Assembly: GCA_965198655.1 (NCBI GenBank)
Contig: OZ240668.1
Coordinates: 2,542,001 to 2,606,000 of the forward strand
DNA: 64,000 nt
From: Lichenicola sp965198655
GTDB lineage: Bacteria; Pseudomonadota; Alphaproteobacteria; Acetobacterales; Acetobacteraceae
Reading direction: 5' to 3'
Part shown: one piece after another, positions 45,927-53,319 of the stretch
How positions within the stretch are numbered: the stretch's first letter is position 1
How the letters are laid out: every line of letters starts with the position of its first letter
Notes under the pieces: generated by a model
Told to the model about the DNA's origin: nothing
The model's input: the letters and a program-made list of their open reading frames with translations, nothing else
Database searches by the model: none
Position numbers and translations under genes: made by a program

Positions 45927-47225
45927 ATGAGCGGCCTGCCGGTCGTCATCGTCGGGGCCGGGGCGGCCGGGTTGTCCGCTGCCGCGGCACTGCGTCAGGC
46001 CGGACAGGCGGTGCTGGTGCTGGAAGCGGGCGACCGGATCGGCGGACGCGCCCGCACCTCCCGCCCGGCCTCGCTTGGCGGTGCGGCCATCGACGAGGGC
46101 GCGACCTGGCTGCACCAGGTCGACCGCAACCCGTTGGTGGCGTTGGCCCGCGCCGCCGGCGACCTCCTGCATCCGGGGCACGAGGGCGGCCGGCGCCTGA
46201 TAATCGACGGCCGGACCGCGACCGAGGCGGAAGAAGCCGCCTATGCGCGCGCGGACGAGGAATGGCGCGCCGGTGCCGAGGCGCTGGCCACCGACCCGGC
46301 GCAGCCGGACCGGCCTCTGTCCACCGCGGGCGACGGGTGGAGGCCGCACGATCCCTGGCTCGGCAACCTGGAGGCGTGGGAAGGCGCCATCATCGCCGCC
46401 GCCGATGCCGACGTGCTGTCGCTGCGGGACTGGCACCGCAACGGGCTGGACGACGGCGACCTGCGGCCGGAACGCGGCGTCGGCACCCTGCTGGAAACCA
46501 GGCTCGGGCCGATGGCCGGACCGGTGCGACTCGGGATCGCGGTGCGGACGATCGACTGGAGCCGGCCCGGGGCGGTGTCGCTGTCGACCGATCATGGCGA
46601 GATCCGGGGATGCGCCTGCATCGTCACGGTCTCGACCGGGGTGCTCCGGGCCGGACGGATCGCCTTTTCCCCGCCCCTGCCCGCTTCGGTCGCCGCGGCG
46701 CTGGACGGGCTGCCGATGGGGCTGCTGAGCAAGCTGGCGCTGCCGGTGCCGGAGGAGTCGCGGGGCCGGCTCGGGGTGGCGCCAGGGACGCTGGTGGAGC
46801 AGCGCCTGTCCCATCGCCGGACGCCGGCGATGCTGCTCGGCGTGCTGCCGGACGCGGCACCCTACGTGACCGGATACTTCGGCGGCCGTCACGCCTGGTC
46901 GTTCAGCGGACGGGAAACGGATGCGCTGGAGGAAGCGCGCGGGCGGGTCGCATCGCTGCTGGGCGCGGACGCCGCGGCGGCACTCGGTGCCGGCGGGTGG
47001 GCGTCGCGCTGGGGCAGCGACCCGTTGTTCGGCGGCGCCTATGCCTATGCCCGCCCCGGCCATGCCGACGCCAGGAGCCGTCTGGGCGAGCCGTTCGCCG
47101 TCGGCCGGATGGTGCTGGCCGGGGAGGCCTGCCGCACCGACGGGCTGGCCGGCACCGTGGGCGGGGCGATGCGCGACGGCGAGCGGGCGGCCGAGGCGGT
47201 GCTGTGCGCGCTGGCCGAGGGCTAG
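45927..47225 (+). CDS. Flavin-containing amine oxidoreductase
   Basis: 432 residues. FAD-binding Rossmann start VIVGAGAAGLSAAAALRQAG, then AGDRIGGRARTS and, near the end, FAVGRMVLAGEACRTDGLAGTVGGAMRDGERAAEAVL, the typical C-terminal FAD contact (shown in part). Such enzymes oxidise primary or polyamines to aldehydes with release of ammonia and peroxide; the substrate cannot be predicted. Starts 19 bases after secG, likely co-transcribed. Not usually between secG and pyrG in relatives. Confidence 0.83.
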   Translation: MSGLPVVIVGAGAAGLSAAAALRQAGQAVLVLEAGDRIGGRARTSRPASLGGAAIDEGATWLHQVDRNPLVALARAAGDLLHPGHEGGRRLIIDGRTATEAEEAAYARADEEWRAGAEALATDPAQPDRPLSTAGDGWRPHDPWLGNLEAWEGAIIAAADADVLSLRDWHRNGLDDGDLRPERGVGTLLETRLGPMAGPVRLGIAVRTIDWSRPGAVSLSTDHGEIRGCACIVTVSTGVLRAGRIAFSPPLPASVAAALDGLPMGLLSKLALPVPEESRGRLGVAPGTLVEQRLSHRRTPAMLLGVLPDAAPYVTGYFGGRHAWSFSGRETDALEEARGRVASLLGADAAAALGAGGWASRWGSDPLFGGAYAYARPGHADARSRLGEPFAVGRMVLAGEACRTDGLAGTVGGAMRDGERAAEAVLCALAEG

Positions 47226-47329
47226 TGCCGGTCGGGTCGGCAAGGATCACATCCTTGAAGTCCTTGCGCTACGTGATCTCGGACCGACAAGAATCACATC
47301 AGACGGCAGTCCGGGAACGAGGTTGCCCT

Positions 47330-47857
47330 TCAACCTCCGCGCTGCATCGCGGCCCGGTAGCCGCTGTCGATCGTGCCGATAGCTTGGTCGGCTCCGGACA
47401 CGGTGAAGACGAACTTCGGACTCCCCGGCGTCATCTGCACGACGGCTTCCGTGCCTCCCCGAACCGCATTGACTACTCCGTCGCCGACGGCGGCAAGTGC
47501 CGAGAACCCGTTGTCGTACTTGATCCAGTATGTTTCGCCGACCGGAAGCACGCGCCCATCGACCTCCAGATAAAGCGGGGTCGTCTTCGGCGGAGATACC
47601 TTGCCCAGTGTGTTGCCATAGCCGTCGCCGTGCAAAAGCGCGAGTTCCACGCCGTAAATGCAACCCTTTCCAGGATCAGCCTCGACGTTAAAGAAGCCTG
47701 TCATTGTGCCGTTTACACCTCTAAACTCGGCAATGACCATAGCTAGATATGTGCGTCGGTCTGTTATCTTGATCTGCCACTGGCTTCCATTGGCAAATGC
47801 TTAGCTGCAGCCGAGCATCCAGATCGACATGAGCGCTATGCGATGCGTTCTTATCAT
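47330..47857 (-). pseudogene. Small secreted protein gene with a stop codon in its signal peptide
   Basis: From the ATG at 47857 (AGAGG upstream) 18 codons encode MIRTHRIALMSIWMLGCS, a signal-peptide start. A TAA at 47801-47803 interrupts, and the same frame continues AFANGSQWQIKITDRRTYLA, with AFA as a plausible cleavage site, into ~155 residues of soluble protein (IYGVELALLHGDGYGNTLG, VGETYWIKYDNGFSALAAV). An ATG at 47740 could start a 136-residue cytoplasmic form but has no good ribosome binding site. Function unknown; no family recognised. Confidence 0.65.
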
Positions 47858-47913
47858 GTTTGCCTCTCGGGAGCCGGTCGAGATCTACCATCAACCGGTC
47901 TCTTTCTGAAACG

Positions 47914-48603
47914 TCATATACCCATCTGGATCTTCCTGGAGACCGCAATCTTGGACGGCGGCGCGTCGGCGGGAGCCGCAGCCAGATAGACGATTGAGAG
48001 TGGCAGCGGCTGCTTCCACCCCTCTCCTGTAATCCTGGTTGTCCTCGTCGCCACGGCGATCACGAAGCCCTGCTCGCGCAGCGGCGCCAGGATCTCCTCG
48101 ATTGTGTCGCCGTAGCCGAGCAGCTCGGACCGCGGCGCAACGTCGGAGACGTCCATGCACTCACGAAGGAAGTCTAGGGCCGCGGCGAAGGCCTCCCTCA
48201 CCCCCGCCGGTAGCTCCGAAAGCCCGGTAGCCGCGATGCCATTACAGCCGTGGTCGACCAAGGTCGCCATGAGGCCGCGACCGTCGACAGGTTTCGCGTC
48301 GAGGACCAGATGCTCCCGCTCAAAAGCCTCATGCCGCGCCCGCAGTTCGGCCTCGTCGGGAAATGGGAATGGCTTGTTTAGCCAGTCGAGATCTTCGAAA
48401 TCGAAGGCCCGAGCGACGGCCCGGCGGGTGTCGAGGTTGGATGGTTGGCCCGCCTCGAGGCGCTGAACCGTGCGCGATGTGATCCCAGCTAACTCGGCTA
48501 AGGTCTCCTGGCTCCAGCCGAACTCGTCGCGGAACGCCCGAACGACGCGTCCGATTTCGTCAGGCGTCAGCGTTCTGGTCTCCGGAGATGTTGTCGATGT
48601 CAT
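47914..48603 (-). CDS. XRE-family transcriptional regulator
   Basis: 229 residues. N-terminal helix-turn-helix (about 18-72): FRDEFGWSQETLAELAGITSRTVQRLEAG. The C-terminal ~150 residues are acidic with no recognised domain. The ATG at 48603 has a perfect AAGGAGG site. It lies between a decayed secreted-protein gene and a PIN toxin-antitoxin pair, all probably acquired. Its target is unknown. Confidence 0.82.
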   Translation of the reverse strand: MTSTTSPETRTLTPDEIGRVVRAFRDEFGWSQETLAELAGITSRTVQRLEAGQPSNLDTRRAVARAFDFEDLDWLNKPFPFPDEAELRARHEAFEREHLVLDAKPVDGRGLMATLVDHGCNGIAATGLSELPAGVREAFAAALDFLRECMDVSDVAPRSELLGYGDTIEEILAPLREQGFVIAVATRTTRITGEGWKQPLPLSIVYLAAAPADAPPSKIAVSRKIQMGI

Positions 48604-48727
48604 GGGTGGTCCTCCTTCGCCGTGGAGGCTGCCGCAGCCTACGCCTGACAACCACGACAGGAACCCGACAGCGGGTTCCTTCCCTGAAAGGCCCGGGCGA
48701 CCGGCTTGGCTGCTGGCCAGCGTGCGG

Positions 48728-49141
48728 TCAGGATTCTATCCTCAATCCTTCCACGAACGACCGTGCGTTGACGATGGCGACGCCGCGCCAAGGGTTCATC
48801 GACAGCAGGTCGGCGTCGCTGGAGACGATCACGTCGGCCCGCGCAGCCAGCGCCAGCTCAAGGTAGATGTCGTCCCCGACGTCGCGGCAGTCCTGCACCC
48901 TTTCGGTGGGAAAGCACCACCGGGATGCCATCACCAGGAGGGCGAGGATCTCGTCGACCATCTGGGGCGGGATCGACCGCCGAAACTTCGGGCGCCTCAG
49001 CACCTCGTCGATTTCTTCCAGCACGGCGCCGGACATGGCCAACGCGTGGTTCCGGGACGCCTCGACCAGGGCACGGCGTGGAATGCCGTCGGAACGGAGG
49101 GCGGCCCCCACGACGGTCGAGGCATCAACGACGACGATCAC
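48728..49141 (-). CDS. PIN-domain toxin of a type II toxin-antitoxin pair
   Basis: 137 residues from a GTG at 49141 that overlaps the antitoxin stop (GTGA). The PIN fold is shown by VVVDASTVVGAALRSDG with the first aspartate, the glutamate in EEIDEVL, and VGDDIYLELALAARADVIVSSDADLLSM with the remaining acidic residues. Such proteins are Mg-dependent RNases neutralised by the partner. It belongs to the longer PIN group (near COG1569) rather than classic VapC. Confidence 0.82.
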   Translation of the reverse strand: MIVVVDASTVVGAALRSDGIPRRALVEASRNHALAMSGAVLEEIDEVLRRPKFRRSIPPQMVDEILALLVMASRWCFPTERVQDCRDVGDDIYLELALAARADVIVSSDADLLSMNPWRGVAIVNARSFVEGLRIES

Positions 49142-49383
49142 CGCCGGCGGTGACGTCCGGCCTTGAAGGACGCGAGTTCCGCGTCGATGTCCTCGTCGGT
49201 GAGATCTTCCTGGGCGACGGACGACGTGCGCTCGAGCAGCTCGTCGAGGCGATCGGCGCGGCGGGTCCGGGAATGCAGCAACATCTGCTCGACGAGGAAG
49301 CCGACCTGGCGCACACGGTCGGGGTCGTTGGCCAGCACGCGGGCAGCTTCTTCCGACACAGGGATCTCGACGGTCCTGACCAT
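49138..49383 (-). CDS. Antitoxin partner of the PIN toxin
   Basis: 81 residues. MVRTVEIPVSEEAARVLANDP at the start resembles the DNA-binding part of small antitoxins, and a charged C-terminus (LTDEDIDAELASFKAG) would wrap the toxin. Overlaps the toxin gene by four bases, the common arrangement. Transcribed away from pyrG, which starts ~180 bases upstream on the other strand. Confidence 0.75.
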   Translation of the reverse strand: MVRTVEIPVSEEAARVLANDPDRVRQVGFLVEQMLLHSRTRRADRLDELLERTSSVAQEDLTDEDIDAELASFKAGRHRRR

Positions 49384-49564
49384 GGTTACAGCAGCCTCCG
49401 GGGCGATACATATAGATGGAGCGGTTTCGAAGCGAACCGAAACCCCCAGCCGACGACATGAACCAGCCAGGGGGCGCGGCCGGTTTCAGGGGCGCAGCTC
49501 TCACACGGACTCCGTGCCGGCATGGGTATCCCGCCCAGGGGATTCGGGTGTAGGACGGACGCCC

Positions 49565-51205
49565 ATGACGCGGTTCGTATTCATCACCGGCGGTGTGGTC
49601 TCCTCCCTCGGCAAGGGCATCGCGTCGGCGGCACTGGCGGCGCTGCTGCAGGCGCGCGGCTACCGGGTCCGCCTGCGCAAGCTCGACCCCTACCTCAACG
49701 TCGATCCCGGCACGATGAGCCCGTACCAGCACGGCGAGGTGTTCGTCACCGATGACGGCGCCGAGACCGACCTCGACCTCGGGCACTACGAGCGCTTCAC
49801 CGGGGTGCACGCGACCCGCGCGGACAACGCCACCACCGGGCGGATCTACTCCGAGGTGATCGCGCGCGAGCGGCGCGGCGACTATCTCGGCGCCACCGTG
49901 CAGGTGATCCCGCACATCACCGACGCGATCAAGAACGCGGTGGTGCACGACACCGACGACCTCGACTTCGCGCTGATCGAGATCGGCGGCACCGTGGGCG
50001 ACATCGAGAGCCTGCCGTTCCTGGAGGCGATCCGCCAGCTCCGCAATGACCTCGGGCCGGAGCGCACCATGTTCGTGCACCTGACCCTGGTGCCGTGGAT
50101 CCCGGCGGCGGGCGAGCTCAAGACCAAGCCGACCCAGCACTCGGTCAAGGAGCTGCAGAACGTCGGCATCCAGCCGCAGATGCTGTTGTGCCGCTCCGAC
50201 CGGCCGCTGCCGGACAACGAGCGGCGCAAGATCGCCAACTTCTGCAACGTCCGCCCCGAGGCGGTGATCTCCGCCCTCGACGTCGACACCATCTACGCCT
50301 GCCCGATCTCCTATCACCAGGAGGGCATGGACACCGAGGTGCTGCGCCATTTCGGGCTGCCGTACGCGGGCGAGCCGGACCTATCCGGCTGGCGCCGGGT
50401 GCTGGACGCGATGCGCAATCCCGAGGGCGAGGTGCGGATCGCGGTGGTGGGCAAGTACACCTCCCTGCTCGACAGCTACAAGTCGCTGAACGAGGCGCTG
50501 ATCCATGGCGGCATCGCCAACAAGGTGCGGGTGCAGCTCGACTGGGTGGACAGCCAGATCTTCGAGCGCGGCGGCGAGCCCTCGGCGGTGATCGACCGGC
50601 TGCGCGACGTGCACGGCATCCTGGTGCCGGGCGGGTTCGGCGAGCGCGGCTCGGAGGGCAAGATCGAGGCGGTGCGGTTCGCGCGCGAGCGGCGGATCCC
50701 GTTCCTGGGCATCTGCTTCGGCATGCAGATGGCGGTGATCGAGTGCGCGCGGAACCTGGCCGACATCCCGGACGCGTCCTCCACCGAGTTCGGGCCCGCC
50801 GCGCAGCCGGTGGTCGGGCTGATGACCGAATGGGCGCAGGGCAACGAGCTGCAGGTCCGGGAGGCCGGCGGCGACCTCGGCGGCACCATGCGCGTCGGCG
50901 CCTACGACGCGGTGCTCCAGCGCGGCTCGCGCGTCGCCGACGCCTACGGCACCACCACCATCCGCGAGCGGCACCGGCACCGCTACGAGGTCAACATCCA
51001 CTACCGCGAGCGGTTGGAGCAGGCGGGACTGAGCTTCTCCGGCCTGTCCCCGGACGGGATCCTGCCGGAGATCGTCGAGTATCCCGACCATCCCTGGTTC
51101 ATCGGCGTGCAATACCATCCCGAGTTGCTGAGCAAGCCGTTCGCGCCGCACCCGCTGTTCTCCGGGTTCATCGGGGCGTCGGTGCGCAAGGCGAGGCTGG
51201 TTTGA
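49565..51205 (+). CDS. pyrG: CTP synthase
   Basis: 546 residues. Makes CTP from UTP, ATP and glutamine. The N-terminal synthetase domain starts FVFITGGVVSSLGKGIASA; the C-terminal glutamine amidotransferase has PFLGICFGMQMAVIE (nucleophile Cys) and GVQYHPE. The in-frame sequence upstream of 49565 is antisense to the antitoxin and was excluded. Its TGA forms the first bases of a palindromic repeat element. Confidence 0.96.
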   Translation: MTRFVFITGGVVSSLGKGIASAALAALLQARGYRVRLRKLDPYLNVDPGTMSPYQHGEVFVTDDGAETDLDLGHYERFTGVHATRADNATTGRIYSEVIARERRGDYLGATVQVIPHITDAIKNAVVHDTDDLDFALIEIGGTVGDIESLPFLEAIRQLRNDLGPERTMFVHLTLVPWIPAAGELKTKPTQHSVKELQNVGIQPQMLLCRSDRPLPDNERRKIANFCNVRPEAVISALDVDTIYACPISYHQEGMDTEVLRHFGLPYAGEPDLSGWRRVLDAMRNPEGEVRIAVVGKYTSLLDSYKSLNEALIHGGIANKVRVQLDWVDSQIFERGGEPSAVIDRLRDVHGILVPGGFGERGSEGKIEAVRFARERRIPFLGICFGMQMAVIECARNLADIPDASSTEFGPAAQPVVGLMTEWAQGNELQVREAGGDLGGTMRVGAYDAVLQRGSRVADAYGTTTIRERHRHRYEVNIHYRERLEQAGLSFSGLSPDGILPEIVEYPDHPWFIGVQYHPELLSKPFAPHPLFSGFIGASVRKARLV

Positions 51206-51339
51206 AGGCCAGGGGCTTTGCCCCTGGACCCCATGAAGGGCAAAGCCCTTCAAACCCGGTTCTTAAAGTTAAGGGGTCTGGGGCCTGAGGCCCAGCGGAC
51301 CAAGCTGCGAAGCAGATCGATGGGCAGAGCCCTGGCCTT
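51205..51339. repeat. Palindromic dispersed element, copy 2 (135 bp)
   Basis: Begins AAGGCCAGGGG within the pyrG stop and ends CCCTGGCCTT, with hairpins GGGGCTTTGCCCC and GAAGGGCAAAGCCCTTC. Opposite orientation to copies 1 and 4 and with an extra ~17 bases (around AAGCTGCGAAGCAGATCGAT) shared with copy 3. Here both neighbours point the same way, so it would act as a pyrG terminator. Confidence 0.9.
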
Positions 51340-51413
51340 GAGGCGGGCCCACTGCGGATGCCTTGGCCGAGATCTGCTGCTAAGACGCTCCTGCCATCTC
51401 CCCCGGAGGCTTC

Positions 51414-51881
51414 ATGCCGCTCGACCGCCTATCGCGTTCGCTCCTGCTCGCCGCCCTCGCCCTCGGCACGCCCGGCCTCGCCCGCGCCGGCACCCCGGCG
51501 GAGGCGGCCGCCTTCATGAAGCAGAACGCCGCCCAGCCCGGCGTCGTCACCCTGCCGTCTGGCCTGGAGTACAAGGTGGTGCAGTCGGGCGATGCCGGCG
51601 GCGCGCATCCGGGGCCGTCCGACAGCGTGATGGTGAGCTATGTCGGCAAGTTATCCGACGGCGCCACCTTTGACGACAGCCACGGCAACATCGTCACCCT
51701 GCCGCTGAACGCGGTGATCAAGGGCTGGACCGAGGGGATGCAGTTGATGCGTCCGGGCGACGTGTGGATGCTCTACGTGCCGCCGGGGCTGGGCTATGGC
51801 GCCAAGGGCGCAGGGCCGATCCCGCCGAACGCGGCCCTGGTGTTCCGGATCGAGCTGGTCGCCATCTCCGGACACGGCTGA
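51414..51881 (+). CDS. FKBP-type peptidyl-prolyl isomerase (periplasmic)
   Basis: 155 residues. Signal peptide (about 1-25, ending ARAG), a short helix, then one FKBP domain: VMVSYVGKLSDGATFDDS, VIKGWTEGMQLMRPGDVW, YVPPGLGYGAKGAGPIPPNA, LVFRIELVAI. Catalyses proline isomerisation in the periplasm. Preceded by a GGAGG site. Confidence 0.9.
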   Translation: MPLDRLSRSLLLAALALGTPGLARAGTPAEAAAFMKQNAAQPGVVTLPSGLEYKVVQSGDAGGAHPGPSDSVMVSYVGKLSDGATFDDSHGNIVTLPLNAVIKGWTEGMQLMRPGDVWMLYVPPGLGYGAKGAGPIPPNAALVFRIELVAISGHG

Positions 51882-51989
51882 ACCGGACGAGGTTCCCTGC
51901 GCCCGGCGCAAGGCTGGATCGATGCAAGCGGGTGTCACCTGCCACCATCTGGTGACGTTCCGGCGGACGACCAGGGGACCGAACACCGT

Positions 51990-52700
51990 ATGAGCTTGGT
52001 ATCAAACGACCGGCATCCGCTTGCCGAGCGCTTCCGCGCCTTCGTCCGCACCTCCGACTTCTCCTGCGTTGGCGCCAAATCGGCCCTGGCACGCGACCAG
52101 CTCCGGATCGTGGTCGCTCGCGACCTGTCCTCGGCCTGGGATGACCTGCGCATCCTGCCGGAGCTGATCGACTTCGTGCGCGCGTATCGCGAGGAGCCGC
52201 GGCTATATCAAAGCTTCGTGGTGCTGTTCGAGGGTCCGGAAACGCTTACCGAGGACGCGTTCGAGACCTACCTGTGGTCCCGCCTGCAGTCGCTGAGCGA
52301 CAAGGACGCCTGGCTGGGCCAGGACGTCGACACCCGGGTGAGCCAGGATCCGGAGCACCCGCACTTCTCGCTCAGCTTCGGCGGCGAGGCGTTCTTCGTG
52401 GTCGGGCTGCATCCGGGCGCCAGCCGGCTGGCGCGCCGGTTCGAGCGGCCGGCCATGGTGTTCAACCTGCACGACCAGTTCGAGCAGTTGCGCAGCGAGG
52501 GGATCTACAACCGTCTGCGCGACACCATCCTGCAGCGCGACCTCCAGTTGAACGGCTCCGCCAACCCGATGCTGGCGCGGTTCGGCGAGAACTCGGAAGC
52601 GCGGCAGTACAGCGGCCGGGTGGTGGACGACGATTGGCGCTGCCCGTTCAGCGGGCGCGGCACCCGCGGCGGCGGCCGGGATGGCGGCCGTGCCGCCTGA
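51990..52700 (+). CDS. YqcI/YcgG family protein (GntA-like heme-dependent guanidino N-hydroxylase)
   Basis: 236 residues. Family features: SDFSCVGAKSALAR near residue 26, GPETLTEDAFETYLWSRLQSL, FSLSFGGEAFFVVGLHPGASRLARRF, and FNLHDQFEQLR. Characterised relatives are heme enzymes that hydroxylate guanidino nitrogens (GntA in guanitoxin synthesis; a DcsA-type arginine hydroxylase in cycloserine synthesis). This protein's substrate is unknown. The last 20 bases overlap the DUF1989 gene, so the two are translationally coupled. Confidence 0.78.
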   Translation: MSLVSNDRHPLAERFRAFVRTSDFSCVGAKSALARDQLRIVVARDLSSAWDDLRILPELIDFVRAYREEPRLYQSFVVLFEGPETLTEDAFETYLWSRLQSLSDKDAWLGQDVDTRVSQDPEHPHFSLSFGGEAFFVVGLHPGASRLARRFERPAMVFNLHDQFEQLRSEGIYNRLRDTILQRDLQLNGSANPMLARFGENSEARQYSGRVVDDDWRCPFSGRGTRGGGRDGGRAA

Positions 52701-53304
52701 GCCCGGCGCACCCGGTCTTGGCGCCGTCGTCGAGATCCCGCCCCGTTCCGGCACCGCCTTCACCCTGGACAAGGGGCAGCGCCTGACCGTGATCGACCCG
52801 TGCGGCGAGCAGGTGGCCGACCTGCTGGCGTTCTGCCGGACCGATCCGAACGAGGTGATCTCCTCGGGCCGCACGCTGGACTATGCCAGCCGGCTGTTCC
52901 TGAGCACAGGCGATCCGATCTATTCCAACCGCAGCCGCGTGCTGCTGCGCATCGTCGCCGACACGGTGGGGCGGCACGACTTCCTGCTGACGCCTTGTTC
53001 GGCCGACACCTTCCGCATCATCTACGGCGACGCAGCGCCGCATCGCGGCTGCTTCGGCAACCTCGCTGCCGCCCTGGCGCCGTACAGGATCGCGCCGGAC
53101 CGCATCCCGGTGGCGTTCAACGTGTTCATGAACGTTCGCGTGGACGGCACGACCGGCGCGCTCACGGTGGCGCCGCCGCTGAGCCGAGCCGGCGACCATG
53201 CCACCTTCCTGGCCGAGGACGACCTAATCGTCGGCCTGACCGCCTGCTCGGCGCTGCAATCCAACAACAACGCGTTCAAGCCGATCCGCTACAGGATCGA
53301 CTGA
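52681..53304 (+). CDS. DUF1989 (urea carboxylase-associated) family protein
   Basis: 207 residues. Features of DUF1989: GEQVADLLAFCRTDPNEVISSGRTLDY (shown in part), LLTPCSADTFRIIYG, FNVFMNVRVDGTTG, and CSALQSNNNAFKPI at the end. The family is found beside urea and guanidine carboxylase genes, and its biochemical role is not settled. Overlaps the GntA-like gene by 20 bases and is convergent with the FdhF-type gene, whose stop is 15 bases away. Confidence 0.85.
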   Translation: MAAVPPEPGAPGLGAVVEIPPRSGTAFTLDKGQRLTVIDPCGEQVADLLAFCRTDPNEVISSGRTLDYASRLFLSTGDPIYSNRSRVLLRIVADTVGRHDFLLTPCSADTFRIIYGDAAPHRGCFGNLAAALAPYRIAPDRIPVAFNVFMNVRVDGTTGALTVAPPLSRAGDHATFLAEDDLIVGLTACSALQSNNNAFKPIRYRID

Positions 53305-53319
53305 ACGCGTGCCGGCCGG

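Noticed and set aside
51206..51413. Palindromic elements as tRNA or riboswitch structures
   Set aside because: Hairpins lack tRNA arms and the elements follow stop codons in either orientation, so a dispersed repeat explains them better.
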